From: Janibacter sp. HTCC2649
Lineage (GTDB): Bacteria; Actinomycetota; Actinomycetes; Actinomycetales; Dermatophilaceae
Direction: 5' to 3'
Assembly (NCBI RefSeq): GCF_000152705.1
Contig: NZ_CH672413.1
Span: 2,608,139-2,672,138 of the forward strand
Length of the DNA stretch: 64,000 bases
Shown here piece after piece: positions 1 through 7,018 of the stretch (its first letter is position 1; each line of letters starts with the position of its first letter). A program made the position numbers and the translations under genes. A model generated the notes under the pieces. It ran no database searches. It was not told the origin of the DNA and saw only the letters and a list, made by a program, of their open reading frames with translations.

Positions 1-3000
1 ACCGGAGAGGTCGGTCTCGAAGGCCGTCGTGGCGACGGGCCCCCAGGGCGTGCCGACGGTGACGACGTCATCCACGAGCGGCGCGACGGTGCCTAGGCCG
101 GTGGCACGCACCGTGGCAGCGCCCGCGCCACCGTGACCGACGAGCAGCACCGGAGCTGTCCGGGCAGAGAGCGCGGCAGCCACGCGCTCCGACTGCGCGA
201 GCAACCCGTCGTGGTCGGGACGGTCCGCGGCTGCGGCGGCGACGGTGGGCACGAGGACGAACCACGGCCCGTCGCCGGTCGCGGGAACGGTGGCCGGGTG
301 GGAGCCGGTCGCGTCGACGCGCTGACCGCTGGGGACGAGCTCGAGCCAGCCAGATGACCGGCCGTCGTCGCAGCCGACGTGGACGACCGCAGTCGGGACA
401 CCGCCGACTCCCGGGGTGACCGGAAGCCCGGTACCGAGTCGCGCGGAGGCGACCAGGGCGGCATACGTCATGCCTTCACGAACGGTGACGATGACGCCCG
501 AGTCTCCCGAGAGCACCTGGTGTCCACCCGAGTCGGTGGTCGTCGGAACCCCGATGAGGCCGTCGGTCGCGGACCACCGGCTGACGAGACCGGTGAGGCC
601 GAGCCCGAGTCCGGCTCGGCCGTGCAGCAGGTCGGCGAGGTCAGGGATGGCCGGCGCCACGGTGGCGAGGACGGTGGCCGTCGTGGCGGCGCTGGGGACG
701 CTTGCTCCGGTGAGCAGGTCGAGCGCTTCGGTGAGGGCCCGCCGGGGACTCTCGGGGCGGCAACCGGGCACGGTCCAGACCGCGAGTCCGGGAGCGCCGG
801 CTGCACCGCCGACGGGCAACAGCCAGGGGCGTTCGGGTCGGCCCTGTCCCAGCGGCGCCGACAGCGAACCCGCCGAGAGCAGCCAGGCGATGGGGCGCAG
901 CGCGGCGCCGAGCCGGCGGCAGTCGAGGGTGAGCTCGAGGAGCCACTGCTCGATCGCGGCCGTGGGGTCGGTGAGCAGCACGTCGAGGGCCAGCCGCGCG
1001 CGCACGGAGGGTTCGGTGGTCAGGGCCGCTGACGGGGCACCCCACCCGACGAGGTCCGCGAGCGCCGTGAGCACGTCGCTGCCCAGCCGGCGGAGCAGGT
1101 TGCCGATGACGGGTTCGAGGGCCGCCCAGTCGGGCGCCCAGTCGGGGTCCCAGTTGCCGCGGGCATCGAGGCGCGGCAGCGGGATCGGGAGGAGGTCCGA
1201 AGCACCGGCGCCCGCGGCACCCACACCGCCGAGGAGTGCCCCGACGGACGGGACGCGAAGCGCGATGCCGGCACCGCTGGGTGCAACGCGCACACCCGAG
1301 CGAGGCGACCAGGTGACGTCGACTCCGAGCCGTGGCGCCTCGATCGCGAGGCCTGCACCCAAGGTGAAGACGGCCGGACCGGCGCCGCGCGGGCCGATGC
1401 CGGCGCGGCCGACGACGCTGTCGAGGAAGGTCGTCGCGCCGGTCGACAGGTCGACGGTGAGGAGTGAGAGCCGGGCCGAGGCATCGACGCGCAGGTCGTC
1501 GAGGACATCGAGGTCGGCCACGGCCGAGATCGCCAGGCGCAGCGTCGTGCCCTCGCGCCAGAAGTCGAGACCGACCGTGTCGTCGTCGCCGAGCACGATG
1601 CGCCACGGGTCGCTCTCGATGCCGGTCCCGGGGACGACCGGACCGCCACCCCCGCCGCCCACGACGCCGAGCAACAGCTGCCGCAGGGCCGCGAGCGCCT
1701 CGGTCATCGCCGTCTGGTCTCCCGTGACGTCGAGCCAGTAGTCGCACATCGTCGCCACCGGGTCTCGGACGATGTCGAGGATGCCCGGGCTGGCGACGGC
1801 GCCTGGAGGGTCGACGCCGAGCAGGATCTTGAGGAGCGCGCCAGCATCACCGAGTCCGTCGAGGGCGTCGGAGAGCACGCCGTCGAGGACGTCATCGGCC
1901 GCGTCGATCGCGGCATCGGGACTGGAGAGGTCGACCATCGGGCGCACGGCCTGACCCGGCACCCCCACCTCGTGCAGGGTGAGGACGAAGGCCGGTCGCC
2001 GGGCCTCGTCCAACCGGATCCCGACGTGGACCGACGCGAGCCGGAAGTCCGCCGTCGTCCCCGCGAACAACCTCGTGCCGCCGGCGTCCAACCCGAAGAC
2101 GGCCTCGGCCCGCAGCGCCGGGATCGCCGTCGCCGAGCCAGTCCCGGTGTCGGCGCACAGGAGGTCGACGTGGGCCCGAGCCTCCGCGCCCGACCGGGTC
2201 CCATAGGCCAGCTCCACCCACGGAGTGAGCGTCGGGTGCCCACCCGTCCCGGCAGCGACAGCAAGCCCGACCAAGACCGTGCACGGCCCCACCGTGATCG
2301 AGACAGCGTTGCGGTCGGCATCAGCCGTCCCGCCGGTCAGGGTGGCCACCTCACCCAGCCACGCATCCAGCGAGGCCTCGTGCTCGAGGATGTCCTCGAC
2401 CCAGTCGACGAGCGCCGGCAGCCCGCGCTCGATGATGTCGTGCAGTGGCAGCGCGGGCAGGTTGGTCACCCCGTCGCGCAGACCGAACATCCCGGCCAAC
2501 GCCCGAACCTTCGCGAGCGCCACGTCCGTGGTCGACAGGGCAGCGACCTGGGCGCGCACCAGTCCGACGATGAACTCGATGAGGTCGGTGCCGACCGTGG
2601 CGAGGTCGTCGAGGGTCAGCGTCCTGGTCGTCGGCGCCGTCGCCCCCGGGAGCTGGAGGTCGATGAGCGACAGGCTGAACGCCACCGGCTCGGGCCCCGT
2701 CGGGATCCCCACCGACACCGACATCCCGCGCAGGAACGCCTCCCCGGCCACGGGCGCCGCGTCGGTGAACGTCGCCTCGACCTCGACCCCGATCCGTCCG
2801 CCCTCACGACCGAGCAGCAACCACGACGGGTTGGGTCCATCGGTGGGGCGCGAGTCGGTGCCGCGGGCGACGTGCGCGATGGGGACATGGAGCCGGGTCG
2901 TCACCTTGGGTGAGACCCGGTTGTGGGGATCGGCACCGCTGCCGGTGCTGTGCTCCACGCCCACTCCGATGCGCACCGTCCCGGCGGAAGCCGACCCGGT

Positions 3001-3309
3001 CGGCTCGAGAACGGCATACACAGTGACAGCCGGATCGTCGTTCGCGAACAGCGGAACCCACCGGGCACTGTCGTCGTCGTGGCCGGTCGGCGGTCCGAGC
3101 GTCGAGTCGACGAACTCGGTGAGCGCGTTGCGCTGGTCGTCGTCGGAGAGGATCGTCGCGAAGCCGTTGGCGTTCGAGTGCTCACTGCCGGTGCCGCCGA
3201 CGGGGTCGCTGAACCAGTCCGGGTTGTTGTCGCCGCTCGCTCCGCGGGTCAGCCCGATGGCGCGCGTCAGTGCACCGAATGCCCCGAGATCGTCCTCACC
3301 GAACGACAT
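1..3309 (-). CDS. giant protein of unknown function, C-terminus beyond window
   Basis: The frame stays open from ATG at 3309 to base 1, giving 1103 residues with the C-terminus missing. The start is supported by a G-rich ribosome site and by lying 6 bases after the stop of the upstream gene. No signal peptide is seen. The protein is rich in Ala, Gly, Asp, Leu and Val, with many short beta-strand-like repeats. Around residue 1060 a segment reads LLVGHGGAGAA, followed about 20 residues later by VTVGTPWGP. This resembles the nucleophile elbow and following loop of PGAP1/lipase-type alpha/beta hydrolases, but the expected Ser of GxSxG is Gly, so any such domain would be inactive. I do not recognise the family. 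It probably forms an operon with the 3316-3948 gene, and shares an upstream element with the caspase-like locus near 17 kb. Confidence 0.8.
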   Translation of the reverse strand, partial: MSFGEDDLGAFGALTRAIGLTRGASGDNNPDWFSDPVGGTGSEHSNANGFATILSDDDQRNALTEFVDSTLGPPTGHDDDSARWVPLFANDDPAVTVYAVLEPTGSASAGTVRIGVGVEHSTGSGADPHNRVSPKVTTRLHVPIAHVARGTDSRPTDGPNPSWLLLGREGGRIGVEVEATFTDAAPVAGEAFLRGMSVSVGIPTGPEPVAFSLSLIDLQLPGATAPTTRTLTLDDLATVGTDLIEFIVGLVRAQVAALSTTDVALAKVRALAGMFGLRDGVTNLPALPLHDIIERGLPALVDWVEDILEHEASLDAWLGEVATLTGGTADADRNAVSITVGPCTVLVGLAVAAGTGGHPTLTPWVELAYGTRSGAEARAHVDLLCADTGTGSATAIPALRAEAVFGLDAGGTRLFAGTTADFRLASVHVGIRLDEARRPAFVLTLHEVGVPGQAVRPMVDLSSPDAAIDAADDVLDGVLSDALDGLGDAGALLKILLGVDPPGAVASPGILDIVRDPVATMCDYWLDVTGDQTAMTEALAALRQLLLGVVGGGGGGPVVPGTGIESDPWRIVLGDDDTVGLDFWREGTTLRLAISAVADLDVLDDLRVDASARLSLLTVDLSTGATTFLDSVVGRAGIGPRGAGPAVFTLGAGLAIEAPRLGVDVTWSPRSGVRVAPSGAGIALRVPSVGALLGGVGAAGAGASDLLPIPLPRLDARGNWDPDWAPDWAALEPVIGNLLRRLGSDVLTALADLVGWGAPSAALTTEPSVRARLALDVLLTDPTAAIEQWLLELTLDCRRLGAALRPIAWLLSAGSLSAPLGQGRPERPWLLPVGGAAGAPGLAVWTVPGCRPESPRRALTEALDLLTGASVPSAATTATVLATVAPAIPDLADLLHGRAGLGLGLTGLVSRWSATDGLIGVPTTTDSGGHQVLSGDSGVIVTVREGMTYAALVASARLGTGLPVTPGVGGVPTAVVHVGCDDGRSSGWLELVPSGQRVDATGSHPATVPATGDGPWFVLVPTVAAAAADRPDHDGLLAQSERVAAALSARTAPVLLVGHGGAGAATVRATGLGTVAPLVDDVVTVGTPWGPVATTAFETDLSG

Positions 3310-3315
3310 CGCGGA

Positions 3316-3948
3316 TCACCCCCTCATGGCCGCCGTTCGTGACATGGGTTGGATCAGGAGCACACCCTGCGCCGCGGCGATTCCGCCGGGGATCAAGGCG
3401 CGAGATTGGGTGTCACGGCCGAGCTGCGCGCACGTGCGGCGTGCCAGCTCGACGAGCGACTCCCAGGCGAAGGCGGTGATCGCGTCCGACCACAGGTCGA
3501 CGACGATCGGTGGCCCGTTGGGCCTGGTGAAGGTCGACATCACGAGTCCGGTGGGGGCGTCGACGGTGCCGACCGCGAACGGCACGGACACCTCGGCGGG
3601 CTTGTCGAGCTGGTCGCAGCTGACGGTGACGCTCATGGTGACCAGCCCCTCGTCACAGGCGATGGCGGTCGCCGCCGTGTCCACCTCGAGCTCGCTGGCG
3701 CCCTGTTGCCAGACAAGGACGGGCGTGGTGCCGCGCGGCAGGTCGGCAACAAGGCGGACCACGTCACCGAGCAACTTCTGGGCGTCACGCGTCGGGATGC
3801 GGAGCAGGTCCTTGGTGGGTTTCCCGATGGGGACGCGGCGTTCGAGCGGCGTGAACCACTTGGCCTTGTCGAGGGTGGTGCGCAGGCGTGACAGATCGGC
3901 ATTGTCGACCAGCGGTGCCGACACCCCGAGTTGCGCCTTGCCTGCCAT
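3316..3948 (-). CDS. hypothetical protein, first gene of giant-protein operon
   Basis: A 210-residue protein starting MAGKAQLG. ATG at 3948 is chosen over an upstream in-frame ATG at 4041 because GGAGG sits at ideal spacing before it. There is no signal peptide or membrane segment. A central stretch rich in Val and Thr looks beta-stranded, and the C-terminal third looks helical. The stop lies 6 bases before the ATG of the giant gene, so the two are almost certainly cotranscribed and probably work together. The leader before the start is long, about 210 bases down to the composite element at 4162-4216. Family not recognised. Confidence 0.8.
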   Translation of the reverse strand: MAGKAQLGVSAPLVDNADLSRLRTTLDKAKWFTPLERRVPIGKPTKDLLRIPTRDAQKLLGDVVRLVADLPRGTTPVLVWQQGASELEVDTAATAIACDEGLVTMSVTVSCDQLDKPAEVSVPFAVGTVDAPTGLVMSTFTRPNGPPIVVDLWSDAITAFAWESLVELARRTCAQLGRDTQSRALIPGGIAAAQGVLLIQPMSRTAAMRG

Positions 3949-4161
3949 CACGGACCTCCGGGGAAGGAAGAACCGGACGTCCGAGTCGTGTACCGCAGCG
4001 GAGGTCGACAACTCGACACGCGGTGGAACCGGCCATGGCATCCATCGCTAATCAGAGCAGTGTGCGACGTGGCCCACAAGGCGTCCGATGACCATTTCTG
4101 GCGTAGTCACCGGACGTCATTTTCGGGCCAGTTGCTGCGTTCCCTTCCTCGGTCTTCCGGC

Positions 4162-4216
4162 GCCACCGACGCGGTGGCTCACAGGCAAGGAGGAGCGGGT
4201 ATGCCGTCAGATACGT
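4162..4216 (-). promoter_or_regulatory. composite upstream element, copy C
   Basis: Read on the minus strand: ACGTATCT (4209-4216), then GGCATACCCG, then TCCTCCTTG, then a perfect 7-bp hairpin GCCACCG/CGGTGGC (4162-4178). The same order of parts and near-identical sequence occurs upstream of the caspase-like gene (17197-17254) and its decayed copy (23680-23737). This is seen directly. A promoter or operator function shared by these loci is inferred. Confidence 0.6.
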
Positions 4217-4360
4217 CCCAGCCCAACAAACTTTCCACTTCGGTCCAGTTCCCCCCAACCCGACTTCGAGGTGCTGGTCGGTCAGCACGTGCCGCAGCCT
4301 GGCCACGGCCCACGAGCGCCAGCTGGCTGCCCGGGTGGGGACCCTGAGTGGGTTCCGGGC

Positions 4361-4882
4361 TCAGAACCGGAAGCGGGTGCAGTCCTTCGGGAAGGCGAAC
4401 CACGCCATCGCGCGGTGCGGCGTGATGACCCGCAACCCGCCGCCGTCCTCGCCCGACCACGAGTCCGGGCCGGGGGAGTAGCCGCTGTCCTTGTACTTCG
4501 TGAACGCCTCCGACAGTCGCGCCCCGAGGTCGTCGGCATCGGCGCGCGTGGCCACCGAGTCGCCCTCGATGATGACGACCTCAGTCCCGCTCTCGAGCGT
4601 CAGGGTGACGGCCGGGTTCTTCTCGACATTTTGGGTATGCCGTGTGCTCGGCGCTCCGTCGTACCAGAACTTCCCGTCCAACCAGACTCCCCACCGCGGC
4701 ACGGAGTGCGGTGTGCCGTTGGGTCGGACGCTGCTGAGCCAGTAGTGCATCGACTGCACCAGACGAGGTTCGACGTCGGCCCAGGTGAGCTGACCGTCGG
4801 TGGTCTCCGGGATGCCGTAGCCGTCCGGGAACACGGGACGGTCGGCGCTGGGTTCGCCAGATGTTGCTGCCGTGGTGTCCAT
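4361..4882 (-). CDS. pyridoxamine 5'-phosphate oxidase-fold protein
   Basis: A 173-residue protein with the split-barrel FMN-binding pattern of the PNPOx-like family: VRPNGTPHSVPRWGVW, then KFWYDGAPSTRHTQN, then KNPAVTLTLESGTEVVIIEG, and a C-terminal segment ending with conserved Trp and Phe positions (MAWFAFPKDCTRF). Relatives are F420- or FMN-dependent general-stress or heme/biliverdin-type reductases, and the substrate cannot be told from sequence. The internal ATG at 4882 is preferred to 4912 because it has a purine-rich upstream stretch and matches family length. The gene stands alone between the 4.2 kb element and the IS110 element. Confidence 0.75.
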   Translation of the reverse strand: MDTTAATSGEPSADRPVFPDGYGIPETTDGQLTWADVEPRLVQSMHYWLSSVRPNGTPHSVPRWGVWLDGKFWYDGAPSTRHTQNVEKNPAVTLTLESGTEVVIIEGDSVATRADADDLGARLSEAFTKYKDSGYSPGPDSWSGEDGGGLRVITPHRAMAWFAFPKDCTRFRF

Positions 4883-4912
4883 GCCTTTGACGCTAGCCCC
4901 GTCCACCGACAT

Positions 4913-5140
4913 TTAGCGTTGGGGTAGGTTCGCGGGCGGCCGAACCACCGACCGGGACACGTGGTGATCCCTGAGCGCTGAGTGGTCGTCCGCGAGCCGG
5001 TGTCTGGTCGATGCGGTGTCCCTGTTCGGGAACTTGGAGCCAGCCGGTTGGCGTGGACTCCTGCTTAGAGAATGTCTGGGCCGCGGCCGCGAGGGTCAGT
5101 CACCTGATGGATCAGGATCCGACTGACAGGAGCGGTGACG
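4913..5140 (+). other. non-coding left flank of IS110 transposase (possible bridge-RNA region)
   Basis: These 228 bases contain no convincing gene. In IS110-group elements the left end before the transposase carries the bridge RNA that specifies donor and target. Several short self-complementary stretches are visible, such as GGTGTCCCTGTTCGGGAAC near 5017, but no single dominant fold. The IS boundaries cannot be fixed because IS110 elements lack inverted terminal repeats. Confidence 0.3.
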
Positions 5141-6535
5141 ATGGTATTGACATTGGGTATCGACGTGGCCTGCAGGGCTGCGCATCAAGCGACACTCGTA
5201 CGCGATGGCGCGACCGTGTGGCGGGGCAGAAAGTTCTGGACCCGGCCCGCGGATCTTGATCGGTTGTGGGCCGATCTGGACCTTTGTGACCCGGGCGATT
5301 TGACGGTCGTTGTTGAGCCCACCCGCAATGCGTGGATCGTGGTCGCGGAATGGTTCCGGCGTCGCGGAGCCCGGGTGGTGATGGTCCCGACGACGCAGTC
5401 GGCGGACCTGCGGAAGTACTACTCCAAGCACACCAAGAACGACCGGATCGACTCTGAACTGCTCGCCAGGTTGCCGATGCTGCACCCCGAAGGCTTGCGT
5501 GAGTATTCCGGCCAGGGACCAGCCGACGCGCTACGGCGGCTGGTCAAGCAGCGCTCGACGATGGTCAAGCGCCGCACTGCGGTCTACTCCCGGCTCGACG
5601 CTCTGGTCGAGCTCCTGGGCCCTGCCTGGTACGAGGTGCTCGGGTCGAACTATGGCATCGCTGCGCTCGAGTTCCTGGCCCGCTATGCCGACCCGAACGC
5701 GGTGATCCGGCTCGGTCAGGCACGGCTGGCCAGGTTCCTGATCGCTCGTTCGCGCGGTGCGTGGCGTCAGGATCACGCAGCAGGACTGGTCGTGGCAGCC
5801 AAAGACACCCTCGCCCTGTGGGGACCTGCCGGGATGGACTTTGCCGAGCTCGCCGACGACATCGGCCACGAGGCCGAGCAAGCCTTGTTCCTGACCCGTC
5901 AGATCAAGCAGATCGACGAGCGGGTCGCGAACCTCTACGCCGAAGCCGACCCCCAGGGCATCGTGGCCTCCGCCCCCGGAGTGGGCCCGGTGATCAGCGC
6001 CGTCATCGCCGGCCGGATCGGCGACCCGCACCGGTTCACTTCGCTGGCCGCGATCCGCGCCTACACCGGGCTGGTCCCCAAAGTCAGCCAGTCCGGGGTC
6101 CGCAAGGTCGAGTCCTCAATCACCAAAGCCGGCGACCCCCTGCTGCGCGAAATGTTGTTCACCGCCGCCGACCAAGCCCGCAAGATCGACCCGCAGATCG
6201 CCGCGAAATACCAGCGACTGATGGTCGGCGACCGCCACCATGACTCCGCGATCTGCCACCTGGCCACCCAACTGCTCACCCGCATCGCGACCTGCATGCG
6301 CACCGGCCAGCCCTACGCCCTACGCGACGTCGACGGCACCCCCATCACCGAAGCCGAGGGCCGAGCCATCGTCAAAGAGCGATACCAGATCCCTGCGCGG
6401 CACCGCGACAACCTCCGCCACAAGCAGATGCGCGACCGCCGCAAGCAGGCGGCGAGCCCGGAGTCACAGAAGTCGCAAAGCGCTCCAACATCCGGGCCCG
6501 CCAACACCAAGCCTACGAGCCGCCAAGTGGCTTGA
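5141..6535 (+). CDS. IS110-family transposase
   Basis: A 464-residue DEDD recombinase. The N-terminal RuvC-like half carries LGIDVACR (first Asp, residue 8), VVVEPTRNAW and KNDRIDSELLARL. The C-terminal transposase_20 half carries SAPGVGPVISAVIAGRIG, LAAIRAYTGLVPKVSQSG and GDPLLREML. It catalyses RNA-guided excision and insertion of its own element. AGGAG sits 8 bases before ATG 5141, which is preferred to the GTG at 5135. The frame is intact. The tail after residue 400 is basic and rich in Gln and Ser. It is unrelated in detail to the second IS110 transposase at 31.7 kb, so the two are independent arrivals. Confidence 0.92.
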   Translation: MVLTLGIDVACRAAHQATLVRDGATVWRGRKFWTRPADLDRLWADLDLCDPGDLTVVVEPTRNAWIVVAEWFRRRGARVVMVPTTQSADLRKYYSKHTKNDRIDSELLARLPMLHPEGLREYSGQGPADALRRLVKQRSTMVKRRTAVYSRLDALVELLGPAWYEVLGSNYGIAALEFLARYADPNAVIRLGQARLARFLIARSRGAWRQDHAAGLVVAAKDTLALWGPAGMDFAELADDIGHEAEQALFLTRQIKQIDERVANLYAEADPQGIVASAPGVGPVISAVIAGRIGDPHRFTSLAAIRAYTGLVPKVSQSGVRKVESSITKAGDPLLREMLFTAADQARKIDPQIAAKYQRLMVGDRHHDSAICHLATQLLTRIATCMRTGQPYALRDVDGTPITEAEGRAIVKERYQIPARHRDNLRHKQMRDRRKQAASPESQKSQSAPTSGPANTKPTSRQVA

Positions 6536-6578
6536 CTCTGGTTAGGAGACACCGCAACCCGCGGCGACTTCGTGCCCG

Positions 6579-6824
6579 TCAGGCTGCGGTGGCGCGTTTG
6601 CGCGGGCGGCCCACCCGAGGTTTGCGCTCGACGATCGCGCCGTCATGCAAGATCTGGCCGCCCCAAACTCCCCAGCGTTCGCCGCGGTCGAGTGCACCGT
6701 CCAGGCAGGACCGTCGCAGCGGGCACCGCTGGCACAACGCCTGGGCGAGCGCGACGTCGCCCGGGTCGTCGGCAAACCACAGGTCGTCGGCGTGGACCTG
6801 ACACGGGGTGAACGCGGAGCTCAT
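6579..6824 (-). CDS. whiB7: WhiB7-type transcriptional regulator
   Basis: An 81-residue WhiB protein. Four cysteines for a 4Fe-4S cluster are at 8, 31, 34 and 40 (PCQ, then LCQRCPLRRSC). The beta-turn GVWGG that contacts the principal sigma factor is at 52-56, and an AT-hook GRPRKR at 72-77. The AT-hook plus GVWGG is the WhiB7 signature. In actinobacteria WhiB7 switches on intrinsic antibiotic-resistance genes, including its own. ATG 6824 is preferred to in-frame starts at 6851 and 6956 because GGAAGG precedes it and the protein then has normal length. A hairpin sits directly upstream in the leader (6840-6869), as expected for a gene controlled by attenuation. Confidence 0.88.
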   Translation of the reverse strand: MSSAFTPCQVHADDLWFADDPGDVALAQALCQRCPLRRSCLDGALDRGERWGVWGGQILHDGAIVERKPRVGRPRKRATAA

Positions 6825-6839
6825 CGCGGGACCTTCCTG

Positions 6840-6869
6840 ACCTGTCGGCATCAGCGGTTGCTGACAGGT
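6840..6869 (-). promoter_or_regulatory. leader hairpin before whiB7
   Basis: The arms ACCTGTC (6840-6846) and GACAGGT (6863-6869) are perfectly complementary, with an inner CAGC/GCTG pairing. The hairpin ends about 15 bases before the whiB7 start and just upstream of its ribosome site. WhiB7 genes elsewhere are controlled by a leader with an upstream ORF and an attenuator. This hairpin is a candidate for that role, but no clear separate upstream ORF was identified. Confidence 0.45.
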
Positions 6870-6963
6870 CAACGGTCGTCGGCTGAGGTAGCCGCCCACA
6901 TCGGGCATGTGCCGTATTTCGTGCGCGGCACCCACCTCAGCGGCGATTGTCGCCATGCGAAAG

Positions 6964-6995
6964 CCGTGGGGCCGGGAGAACCCGGCCCCACGGCA
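6964..6995 (-). terminator. strong hairpin terminator
   Basis: A perfect 14-bp stem, GCCGTGGGGCCGGG and its complement, closes an AGAA loop, with TTTCGC following on the minus strand. It lies 23 bases past the stop of the beta-propeller gene (7019-9793) and separates it from the whiB7 leader. Confidence 0.8.
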
Positions 6996-7018
6996 TACGC
7001 CATGGTTTTGCGTTGTGG

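Noticed and set aside
416-1741. Long plus-strand open frame (441 codons) and similar ones through 3.3 kb
   Set aside because: Antisense shadow of the giant minus-strand gene; composition is Arg/Ser/Pro-rich with no family pattern and no ribosome site.
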